64,000 nt of DNA, from the NCBI RefSeq assembly GCF_001039355.2, contig NW_019774325.1, positions 483,407 through 547,406 of the forward strand, read 5' to 3'. The notes beneath the pieces were generated by a model, which had not been told where the DNA came from, made no database searches, and was given only the letters and a program-made list of their open reading frames with translations. The translations under genes and the position numbers were made by a program. Of this stretch, positions 34,330-45,800 are shown piece by piece (positions within the stretch are counted from its first letter, which is position 1; each line of letters opens with the position of its first letter). The DNA is from Lingula anatina (lineage: Eukaryota; Brachiopoda; Lingulata; Lingulida; Lingulidae).

Positions 34330-37300
34330 TTAAAATGCAGCACTTAATTGCAATCCACCGTCTACCGCCACTATGGAACCCGTCATAAACCGCGCGCTGT
34401 CTGAAGCAACGGCGACTATGATCTCACTTATATCATCTGGCTTGCCATATCTTCCTATGGGGTGAACTGCCTGTAGCTGCCCCGTTAGCTTAGAGAAAAT
34501 GAAAAAGAAGAATTTCGTTATTAAAGATGGCGTGATGAAAATAAAGATTATTAATAATATTTTTATTAATGTGACAGGTGTTTCACAAATAGACAACAAA
34601 AATACAGTACAAAAACACCAAGGCACAAATGGCTTATATGTCACACAGATAAATGGATTAATTAATTAGCGTTAGTCCACTGCCAGTAATACGAAACAAA
34701 AGTGAAAGGCACGCTGAACGCTTTAACTTGTTCTTTCCAGTGAGTTACCACTAGAAAAATTTCAATATTCTTTCGATTTATATTTTTCTTAAATATCTAA
34801 ATATTGTAGAGGTAATAACATCGACTTTTTGCTTTTGTTTCAGTTAATCGTAATTTTGTTTAAATCCCACATTAAGGGAAGCCTCTGCTAAGCCACTTTG
34901 AAGTAACAACAGACAGACAAAGTATTTAAGACAACAGAAATTATTAAAGATCAACTTGGCAATAAGAATTTTCCTTTTACTCTGCAAAACGTTTCAAAGG
35001 AGACTTTACAAAAAAAAAAAAGTCGCGGTGTCCTTACTGCTTTAATGGTCTCCGGGTCGACCCCTGCGTTAGGTAGGATGTCTGTGTCCACGTAGCCAGG
35101 ACTGAAAAACAGAAAACTATACTATATATTCTCTGCTACTATAATTCTCTACTTTACCATATATAATAATTATCTACTACTATATAATCTCTACTAAACT
35201 AAATATTCTCTGCGAGAGGCCAGTTGGATAAACAAAATTTATCGCTGGACAGTACGGAAATTGCATAGAATTAACAGTTGCGGATTTAGGCCGTCTTCTG
35301 GGTCTTCCGGAAAACGGTCAGATTTTCAAGTTTACATTGACGGGTATCTAATTTTTTCTGTCAGAAGACGGTCAAAATGGTGGATGGAACAACAAAGACA
35401 ATTTGGAAGACTGTCAGAAAATATTTAGTCAGAAAAATATCTGTGGCTATCTAATGAACTAAATTAACCAGTGGTCCCGGTAGAGGGCAGTCAGTCACAA
35501 GACGGTCTGTTTAAATTCGTCACTGCACTGAGCTTCAGTAATGACTACATATGATTAAACGATATATACAAAGTAGAAATGGTATGTTTATGACGTTAAT
35601 AAACACACTGGGTATGATCAATAGTGAATGAAATATGTACAAATAATAAAGCCTTTACCTGATGCAGTTGACACGCACTTGTTTGGGGCCCAAATCTATG
35701 GACGGGAAAAATAAACACTATACTACACACTTTCAAGTACAAGTAGAGCTGTAACAGCCCTGGTCTACTAAACTGATTTAGTTACCCTCAATGGGTTAAT
35801 TTAGAAAGTTAAAAATTGCGCGAAATGCGCACAGAATTAGCCAGAAAAATATCTGTGACCACCTAATCAAACAAATCTAAATTTATATTCAATATACGCT
35901 GCCTTTCGTACGGCATTAGGATGTGTAAATATGCTACATAACATAGTAACAACAGAGTAATGGTATACACCTCTTTTCAGCAAGGAGTTTTAACACTCCT
36001 TGTTTTCAGAAAGGTGCTAAATTTGAAGAATTATTTTAGAAAAGAAGACGTCAACTCACGCAGGGCTGCAGACTTTGTGAAATGCTCCAGTGCTGCCTTG
36101 GAAGTACCGTAAGTAAACCTCATGCTTCCCTGAAACAGGAAAACGTTATCCTTATGAAAAAAAAAAAAAAGAATTAGAAAAAAAAAGAAAACTAAATTTC
36201 TCATCAACCTCTGGCTCCAATAAAAATACCCTATTAAATATTCTATGATGCTAAGAGATGGGTTCTAATATAAATGGAGTGAATAATAGCTTAAGATGTA
36301 TAGTCCGGTTGCTTAGGCCAAAAAAATGGCCAAATCGTGACACGGCGGATAAAAGCACCAAATTTTGCATGTGGGTACCTTTTGACATACTTAATCAAAG
36401 TAGAGCCGTAGCCCACGGAAAAAATTTACCGTTTGGCCAAAAAATCCAAAATGGCCGCCAATTTGTGAAATTATGTAGAAATATATACATACCTATGTTG
36501 ATTTTTATAAATTAAGTATTTTCTCAATATTTTCCACATCCTTATTACCCATATTATGCATATGTGTCAGGTAACAAAGTAGTGTCCTTGGACTTTTTGA
36601 AAAAATCCAAGATGGCCGCCATATGGCATAGGAATACTAGATCTTGTACACAGGTTTTCAACTAACTAATGCCAACTAGGAAGATGCATTGTCCACTATC
36701 TAATTGTTTCTTTTTACACAAATTATATATTTGTGGTGAGTAACTAACCTTTATTCTCAGGCATTTCGAGAAAAATCCAAGATGGCCGCCATATCAAAGG
36801 AATACTAGTATACACATAGGGCTTCTTCTGCCATGGAGATTTAATATTAATTGATAAATTAGGTTTGTTTCTGAGTATTTTCCACATCTTTTTAATTCAC
36901 ATAATATATATATATGATGAGAATGTTATGTGTATCCTTTTTGAAAAGAAAACAAAACAAATTGGCTGCCATTAGTCATAAAAGGTGGGGTTCACTTAAT
37001 ATCTGTGGGAGATAGGCTTACATATAAAATGAAGCTGAATTCAGTTGTTATTCTGTTTTTTTTAGTATTATTATCCCATGATACATATCTGATAGGTAAT
37101 TAATGTCCATATTTTTTCATTTTGGGAAAATCCAAGATGGCCTTCTTTTCCCCATAGGAAAACTGGTGCATTAGATTTTATAGGCCATTCTAAGGCAAAT
37201 GAGGGTAATCATGATATTTTGTCAAAATACTTAAGGGTATACACTTGTTACCCACCAGATAGATATCTCAAAGTCCAAAAAGAATGTGGGAAATACCGAG

Positions 37301-40300
37301 AAACAAAATTAATTTTACATTGAACCCAATATCTCTCTGGCTGTAGTTGAATGTACTATTCCTATTGTGAATTGCAGCAATCTTGAATTTTCTCAAATGC
37401 GCAAGATGCACACTTGCTACACACCACGATTTATATAGAGTAAGGTTAATAAGGATGTCAACATGTTTGAACATCAAACGGCTTTATTTCATGTTGGAAT
37501 CAATGCCTGAACTGTTCCATTAATTGACACCTATTTGCATTTGAATGATATATTCCTATAACAACTGGCAGATATTTTGGGTTTTCTCCGAATAATACTC
37601 AAGGATACATATACTTTCTACACACACAGAGTCTTTCATAAGGATAAATAGGATATGAAAAACATTTAAAAATGATCTAAAGTTAACTGCATTTAAATTG
37701 TATTCATTGTATCTCTGGCATTATTTGATTATGTGTTCGAGTATTCTAATGACAAAAGGCAGACATCTTGAATTTTTTAAAGAATACCCAAGTTACACAC
37801 ATGCTACAGACCAGGTATACATCATAGTAGTAATAATAAATGGAATGAAAAACATAAATTATTTTTAAAACAAACCCATGGTAATGTAATTGTATAATAA
37901 ACCATATGCCTCTCTAGCAGCATTTGAAACCCACCCATTTGTATTCCTATGTCAAATTGTAGCTATCTTGGATTTTCTCAGAATATCCAAGGATGTACAC
38001 TATTTACCCACCAGATATATATCACAGGACTAATAAGGATGGGCAAAACTTGATAAGCAAACACAATTTCACCCTGGTAGTAGACGAAAAGCCATGGATG
38101 TGCAGTTGTAATTCCAGTAGTATTCCTATGGCCAATGACGGCCATCTTGGATTTTCTCGAAATTATCAAATATGCACCTTTATTACCTGCTAGATATGTA
38201 TCACAGTGTAATAATTATGTGTAACACTAAAAAAAATAAACTGAATTTGATAGTGAATTAGCTGGCATTAGTTCCAACCTTTTGTAACACTAGAAGTATT
38301 CCTATGACATATGGCGGCCATCTTGGATTTTCTCAAAATGCCCAAGAATACATGTTAGTTACTCACCACATACATATTGTGTGGGTGCAAAGGGTGTGGA
38401 AAATACCAAGAAACAAACTTGATAGTGGAAAATTAATCTTTCCAGTTGCCATTAGTTGAATCCCCCGTATACTAGAATTCCTGTGGCACATGGCAGCCAT
38501 CTTGGATTTTCCGAAATGCCCAAGAACACTTCGTAGTTACTCACCACAAACATATTATGTGGGTGACAAAAATCTGAGAAACAGACTTAATTTGATAGTG
38601 GACAACGTATCTTTCTAGCTTGTATTATTTGTGCACTAGTATTCCTATGGCTGTTTCTATGGCATATGACAGCCATCTTGGATTTTTTCAAAAAGTCCAA
38701 GGGAACTTGTTTGCTATCTGATATATATGAATTAAATGGGTAATAAGGGTGTGGAAAACTCTGAGAAAATAATTTATTTGATAAAAATCAACATAGATTT
38801 GTACACATTTGTATAAAATTCCATAAATTGGCGGCCATTTTGGATTTTTTGGCCAAACGGTAATTTTTTTCCGTGGGCTACGGCTCTAATTTGACTTAGT
38901 ATGTCAAAAGGTACCCACATGCAAAATTTAGTGCTTTTATCCGCCATGTCACGATTTTTTCCTTAAGCCACCGGACTAGTAGGCCTATCTGTAAACTTGG
39001 AAAATTAAGGTCCTAAAAGCGAGCTGAAGAACAAAAAAACATGGCAAAAACCGGGTCGTTGTTGAAGATCTGGGGTTCAGTGGTCAGCAGCACTTATTTT
39101 TACAGTTCATTAAATGTACTTTATGCATGAATCTGAAATAACATTTAAGATAATAATGATAATAATAATAATATTATAATAATAATAACGACAGTAGAGA
39201 GAAAAAACTTACTGGCACGGCGGCGGCTGTGCTCGAAACATTCACTACATTTCCTGTAAAAGATGAAAGAAAACAATTTTAATTTTTTTCTGGTAATGTC
39301 TTGTACCTGAATTGCCAATTGAATTCAACCATCGGACGAAGTATAAATTTGCGTGGCGTGCATGATAACTTACATTATGTAATGGAGGAAGACACATCAT
39401 TTAATGATAAATAACAAAATTATATCAATTCATTTTAATGAATTTATTAACATAATTAAACCTCACCGCAAGTTCAGACAGGAGCTAGACTTGCAGAAAA
39501 CATGGATATACAAATCGTCCGTGGAAACTAAATCACTCATCTTTCAATATTAGCCTACCTCAGTAAAATACACATTTTCATGCACATGCACAAACAGACA
39601 TGCGAAATCACGCGCGTGCACACGCACAAACACACAAAGCACACGAACACTTTACCTTTAGTAGCCACAAGATACGGAACAGCGAGGTGAGTAAGATACA
39701 CAGCCGCACGGAAATTAATATTCATAACACGGTCAAAGTTGGCCATGTCCAGATTTTCTATAGTATCCATCAAGAATACCCCGGCATTGTTGACCTAAGC
39801 AGAAATAACGTTCTGACACCAATGTAACTATAACGTTGAAGAAGTTTTTTATGTGCCTGGGATCTCTTTAGAAGTCATAATTAATCCACGCCCTACTACA
39901 TACATTGTTGGCAGGGTAATCTAGACTGGCCTTTATTTTTTGACAGATATTTCAATTGTTTTAAAAAATCAAAGAAGTAGAGGCCCATGTGACACAATTG
40001 AGAAATCAAAGGAATAAATATCTCAAAGTTACTATGTTAAAATAAAATAGAAATATTATGAAGGCTGTTCATATATTAAGTTTCTATTCAAGTAGAATAA
40101 GTGAATATTTACCAAAATGTCTAACTGATTAAACTTTTCGATAGTTTTTTCTAAGATATCTGATGCAATTTCTTCCTGGGATATATCTCCTGGCACAACA
40201 AACACCTGAAATTATATATATAGATATTTTGAATATTACAATTCACTATGTATTTTCCTCTTCCTGAACCAACCAAATTCTTCGTCTTTAAGCAGAGTAC

Positions 40301-40446
40301 GTGTGCATGTCAGCCGCATGTGAATGCAAGTTGCGTCTGCATTTCTGTCTGAGTGAATGTACTTGTAAGTGTGTGTTTTTTTATAATGAGAGAGAGAGAG
40401 ACCATTGCACTGCCTGAGTGTTTGTACTTGTGCGCGGGTGTGTTTT

Positions 40447-40478
<32 letters not shown>

Positions 40479-41023
40479 CCATTTCACTGTTCAGACCAGT
40501 TTCCCTGCATTTCGTGGCGGTTTCTTCCAGTTTCTCCACGTTTCGTCCACTGAGTGCCAGACGACATCCGTGTTTAGCGAACTGCGCCGCCACCGCGGCT
40601 CCTATCCCGCCACTGGCGCCTGGAATGTTTTAATTTGAAAATAACATCCGAAGAGCGACTGGTACAAATCATTGCAAACACTGTAAGACTGTTTCTGCGT
40701 CGAGAACGACGTCTGTCTCCCGTTACTTTGCACAGGCAGTCTTATATATATTTATGTATATCTAACTGGTACAGGTGAAAATCACCCCATATTGTGACAC
40801 TGTGCTTTCAACTATTTCCTCCATGTACTTATCATATGTGTCCCCGGACTTCCAATCCTAAGACAACATGTACTTACCACTTCTCTAACACCGGTCGAAG
40901 GATTCATAGGATCATGGTTAAGCCCACTACTTTTCGTTTTGAAAACCTAGGACATTAAAGCAGCTATAGAATATTCAAAATCATACCTGTGATAAGAACC
41001 ACCTTGTCTCGTAGACTGGCCAT
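34330..41023 (-). CDS. Classical short-chain dehydrogenase/reductase, paralogue B (FabG-like)
   Basis: Tandem paralogue of the gene at 24298-28217 with identical exon sizes. Transcript order: 41023-40987, 40619-40480, 40205-40113, 39794-39656, 39253-39213, 36129-36060, 35695-35659, 35101-35038, 34488-34330. They give 780 bases, 259 residues. Cofactor loop, NNAG, catalytic Ser and the active-site YGTSK are intact. Differences from paralogue A include YGTSK for YGVSK, VFVVPGD for IFLVPGD and SIVAVDGGL for AVVAVDGGM. It is a working-looking enzyme with unknown substrate. Intron 5 is enlarged by a 2.68-kb fold-back element that paralogue A lacks. The donor of exon 2 again abuts a CT array, and a short shadow of the exon end lies at about 40390-40410. 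Confidence 0.92.
36301..38978. mobile_element. 2.68-kb fold-back (inverted-repeat) element built of about 180-bp modules
   Basis: Ends are inverted copies over about 210 bases (TAGTCCGGTTGCTTAGG at left, complement of CTAGTCCGGTGGCTTAAGG at right). They are flanked by a 3-base duplication GTA (36298-36300 and 38979-38981). Inside, a module with the phrase ATCCAAGATGGCCGCCAT is repeated on the left at about 36437, 36605 and 36775, with weaker copies near 36960 and 37130. It is repeated in reverse orientation on the right, about nine times between 37350 and 38860. No open frame of note. Paralogue A has the uninterrupted site near 26255, proving an insertion. Confidence 0.9.
39155..39192. repeat. 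(AAT)n microsatellite
   Basis: Shorter, interrupted version of the (AAT)n array at 26449-26502 in paralogue A, at the same place in intron 4 next to exon 5. Confidence 0.8.
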
Positions 41024-41154
41024 AGTTTATCTGCCGGGCAGAAGTGCGTCTGAACAGTCGAAAGTTATCGCCAAATAAACAGTGTTATCTTACAGTTTTG
41101 GTTCTAATATGTCGGGGACAAAAAATTCATAAGCATTTTCGGTAATTTCACTTA

Positions 41155-41286
41155 GAATGGGTTCCCATGCCTAGATCGATCCATCTGGATCGGTCGAACT
41201 CCCTGGGGAGTATCATTAAATTGCTATCAACATGGGCGGAACCAGGATTATTTGAAGGGGGTCCGCGGATGCAAAGCCCCGCTTCC

Positions 41287-41317
<31 letters not shown>

Positions 41318-41628
41318 ACACACGGCATTTTAGAGGGCGAACGGTGCTATTTGGTACGGTTTGAGAACCATGATTCAGCTAGACACAATTCTAATTTAAG
41401 AGGGGACCAGAAATCGAAGGGGAGGGGGGCAGGACCCCCCCTGACCCCCTCTAAATCCGCCACTGACCGGAGTAAATGTCTACCGAATTAGCTAGGGGGA
41501 AAAGATAATTACCCCCTAAGAGCTTTACTAGGAGTGACGGAAATTTAAGCCGGTTGTGTTGAAAGCAATTTAGTGAGACTCCCCAGGGAGATAGAGCGAT
41601 CCAAATATCTGTGGGAATGGTCCCTTTA
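41155..41628. mobile_element. Inverted-repeat element with nested R2 repeat
   Basis: Left end (GATCGG-CGAACTCCCTGGGGAGT-TCATTAAATTGCT) and right end (AGCAATTTAGTGAGACTCCCCAGGGAG) are inverted copies over about 65 bases. Bases 41232-41470 inside are the R2 repeat also found at 31613-31825, nested by later insertion. The right part is related to the MITE at 9569-9740. No transposase. Confidence 0.6.
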
Positions 41629-41689
41629 ATGAACAAAGAGTAAAATTTAAATGATTGAAACTGCATGGTTAATGTTATCAGCGTTGGAT

Positions 41690-41830
41690 TTCCTCACAGC
41701 GATTTAAGCCTACACGAATATTTTCACCCGAATGGAAAGTGGTATTAATGCGTTATCCAACCTCGAAATACACAACGGTGTCCGTATTTTGAGCCTGTTA
41801 GAAAAATTTCATTCATTGCTTAATTTGCTC
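41690..41830 (-). repeat. Interspersed repeat shared with 7640-7762
   Basis: Reverse-complement match: GCGTTGGATTTCCTCA, ATTTAAGC, GGAAAGTGGTATTAATGCGT and ACGGTGTCCGTATTT correspond to the segment at 7640-7762. Non-coding. Confidence 0.7.
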
Positions 41831-42851
41831 GGCAACGTACATAATGTGAAGTCGTTTTGATCCATAATACATTGGAATAATTAATGCCTTCGGCAAAAGT
41901 ATTTCATAAGCATTAAACAAAAATTTTAAAAGTTAGAAGGGCCTATCCAAAGCATATGCCCTTACACTGACTACTAGCAATGAGCAAATGTAAAAAGAAT
42001 GAACCATTATTTTCTTGAGGAGGACACGACCGAGAATGCGTTAGTTGCACTGGCGTCACTAGCACATTCATCTTGTACTGGGTAATACTCTGTATAGTCG
42101 GTACACATTAGTTCCCCATTTCATGAAAAATGGCGCTTGGAGGAAGGCGTCGTTCAAGTTTTCCGTAATTTTCCTGAATTGTGCGGAAACTTGCAAGTAT
42201 ATGTGGTATGTTCTCTTTCGTGCAGAAACATGAATATATAGGGATTATTGAGCAATCATGTGATTTGCGATCGGTTTGCTACTTTGACTTATATAAGTAT
42301 TTTAATAACACGTGTGTTTGTTTTTGTTTTGAAAAGTGCAGATGGACGTAAGCTTATGGAACAGTGGTTACCAAAGAGGCCCAGGAATATCAGACAAGAT
42401 CTGATGTTGCTTAATTAGGATCAGTTTATAGTAGAAATGTTGTAGCAGGTGTGAGTGTACAGAAAACGCCCTAGTTCGGCTGCAGTTGAACGTGGCAATG
42501 TTACTTTAAATACCGTTCTTATGCTACGGCACAGACTTCATTCTCACTAGTAGAAAAGATCGGCAATACAATTTAGCTTGTATCTCTTCTCCCAGAGTTA
42601 CAGATTCTCTTAATTTTTTTATTATCAGTTAAATATGTGCAATGATATACCATTGATAGCTGAGATAAGAATTATTACTCTACCATATCATTTAGTTTGT
42701 CACAAGTGTTTAGAATAATATTTGCACAATTTGTCACAAATGGTGAGATTAACATTTCTGTCAAACAATAATTACATGGAATAAAAAGCTGAGATTAAAG
42801 AGACTGCTGAAGCATTTTGTAAATATATTTAATCAATATTATTCATTTCAG
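41831..42851. other. Upstream region of PCIF1
   Basis: No coding exon recognised. The first PCIF1 coding exon begins after a splice acceptor at 42851, so a 5' non-coding exon and the promoter should lie in this interval or just above it. I could not place them. Confidence 0.35.
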
Positions 42852-42854
42852 GAA

Positions 42855-42887
42855 ATGAGTGCATTGAACGGTGCAATGTCAAAATGA
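42855..42887 (+). promoter_or_regulatory. Short upstream ORF overlapping the PCIF1 start codon
   Basis: A ten-codon frame ([10 protein letters not shown]) begins four bases into the exon. It ends in TGA that overlaps the PCIF1 ATG as ATGA. Such an arrangement can reduce translation or allow reinitiation. Its use is inferred. Confidence 0.45.
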
Positions 42888-45800
42888 ACCGAGCAAACAG
42901 CAATACACAAAACAACAGAATTCCCCAAATGAGCACCAACAACCAATTCTCAAAGCCAGTAATATCTGCACCAAATGCAGCTCCAGTGCAAAGACAATCT
43001 TCTCGCGACCAGACAGCATTATTACAAAATCAGTCCTTGAAAATAGGTCAAGGTCAGGGTCATTTGCATAATGAAGGCCAAGGTGAAGGTCAATCAAAGA
43101 ACAGTCATCAGAATCAGGCTCAGTCACAAATGAGTCCCCCACAGTCAACAAATGAGTCAGAGGCAGAGCTGCCTATGGAGCTACTCCAAGCTGGCTGGAG
43201 GAGATTCTGGAGTAAGAGAGAAGGAAGACCATACTATTTCAACAAGCTGACAAACCAGTCTTTGTGGGATTTACAACAGCTCTTAGACACACAGGTTAGT
43301 AGACGGCAAGTGCTTGATTTGAAAAGAATCCTATTCAGATGCAACACTGATGTGTATGATGCTGACTCTGTCAAAACACTTATTTAAAAAAATTCACTGC
43401 AACAAAATGGTTTAGGGCAGTGTCAACATCGGGGGCAAAATAACAAAAATTCTGACTGCTAAGTCATTATCAAAGAACAAAATGAAATAAGGGGGCCACA
43501 CTGATCCTGAAATATTCAAATAGACCCAACATGAACTATTGCATGCATAAGCTGGCCAAAAGGTTAAAATAAAGTGTTCTTCACAAGTTGGTCTTATCAG
43601 ACTAATACCAGTTATGGTTTAAGTGAGTTAAGAATCCTACCTTCACCTATGAAAACCCTCTGCAATCCAGTTTTCTCTTTCAGTTGGATCCCCTATCAGA
43701 CCCACTTGGCATTGCCACACCATCGCCCCCTCCCATGTCCCCCAGTGACATCCGCATGACGCGGCTAAGTGTGGACATCCCCTCGCCACAAGTAGGGAAC
43801 AAGAGGCGGAGTAGTGGCGAGGCGCTGGCGAGTCCTGTGAAGAGGCCAATGCAACAGCCAGTCCCCATTATAAGGTAGGTGCAGGAGAAGAGTGAAGGAG
43901 AAGAGTGATGGGGTTTCCTCCAGGAAGTATATGATTTAAAGGTATATGTTAAACAGTGATGGAACCCTTGTTTTTCTGTTGCTTACCCTTTCATTTACTC
44001 CGAGTGGCAGAAATCCATTTTTATGTACAGACACAGATGTGTCTGTACATATTGCCATCACCTGCGTCTGTCGTCGCCGTTCATGTCGCCATCGCCATGC
44101 ACTTTCAGCGTTATTTAATGGATTTTTATGTACAGACACAGATGTGTCTGTACATATAGCCATCATCTGCGTCTATCGTCGCCGTCGTCGCCGTCGCNGC
44201 TTCAATAGGCAATGCAGTCTGTTTGGTAAATTTTTCTGGCAATTTATCAGTTTTTTGTGAAAATTTAATTTTTCACTTATTTCCATCTTTATTTTCTGTT
44301 TTTTTGTCTGTACATTTGACAGCTTTGCTGCCTTGTTTCCCCAAATCTTTCTAAATCTCTAGAAAGAAATTTTATATCAACATATTATTTTTATCCATTT
44401 CTTTTTATTATTTCCCAGACCCTAATCTTCCTGAATCTCTAGACAAAAATTTTATAACAACATTATTTTTATCCAATTTTTTTCGTTATTTCCCAGACCC
44501 TGATCTTCCCGAGCCCCCGCGGAGGAAGGTGATGTGTTACCCCGTGTTGCTAGGCGTCCCCTGTCCCAGAATGCCCACGGTAGAGCATCACATCGAGGGC
44601 GAGACAACCTATGTCAGGTTCAAAGGTGAAACAATGAAGATTAATACGTCACATTTTCAAAAACTGGTAAGTGTTGGCATGTTTGAAATTAGGCTTCTTC
44701 CTGCAATTTTGAAACTTTCTAGTATTATTTTCAGTGAATTGTTGGGTGAACATATGAATTTTCTATTATCTTGTACAAAAAAACTTTGATTTGGGTACTA
44801 TGACATGGTTTTTAAGGAGTATGTATCATAAAGTATGTGCTTAACAATTTTTATGTCAGAAAACATTTAAAATTTGGTCAATGATATGCTGAAAATGTGG
44901 TAATGGGGAAGAGATCCAATATTTGCCAAAGTTATAAGTGGGTGTTATTGTCTTTGTATATTCAACTTAGAAAGCAAAGAACAGTTATTATTGATATCCT
45001 CAAAATCAGGAATGGCTGCATGCAGTAGTTTTAGGTTTAGGATTATCAGTAATTTTATGGTTAAGAGTTTTTGTCTTAGGGTATACAAGTAAACTGAATG
45101 TAGGATCGCTGTAAAAACTAGTATTATTTATATGATGTATCTGAATTCAAGAGCAGTTATATAGGTGAAACTGTAAAGATTAATTTTATTATATATCTGA
45201 ATTCAGGAGCAGTTGTATAGGTGGAACTGTAAAGATGACCCAAGGTTCGACAAATTTCTAGCAAGAGTTTGGTGCTTACTAAGGCGATATCAGGTAAATA
45301 ACAATTGATGTCAGAGCCTGTTACATTTAAGATTTTTTTAAAAGTTATCTGCTTTTTGTTTTTGATGAAAGGTTTAGATTTTTTTTCAATTTTGCACAAG
45401 TTTCTTTCACTTTGGTAATGCTGAACAGGAAGATGCAGGGTAGAAAAGGTGTGATACCAGATGTTATTGCAGCTTAAATCTCTTATTCATCACGCAATTT
45501 CAGTTTTTACAGGTTTGTAATATTATTGTTTTGACAGACATTTATTTCTCTTCTACTTATTTCACAGGCTATGAGTGTTACTTGTTCTTTGTGTTATTTT
45601 ATTAATCTAAATTGACTAAATTGAAAGTCTTTGTATGATTCATAAATATACTTTATTTGCAAATCTAAATGGGTGCTGTCTTGGATTTTTTTGATAATTC
45701 AGTACATTTGATTTATTTCTATACTTTATTTTCAGACCTACTTTGGGCCGCAGCAGAACGAAGGTTTCCTACTCCAGGGCGCACTACCTGTCCCAGTGTT

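Noticed and set aside
36258-36515. 85-codon frame at the left end of the fold-back element
   Set aside because: It covers the junction of flanking intron and terminal inverted repeat and has no recognisable domain.
43946-44260. 104-codon frame near the palindromes
   Set aside because: It runs through two palindrome copies and the n base, and has no similarity to the missing PCIF1 exons.
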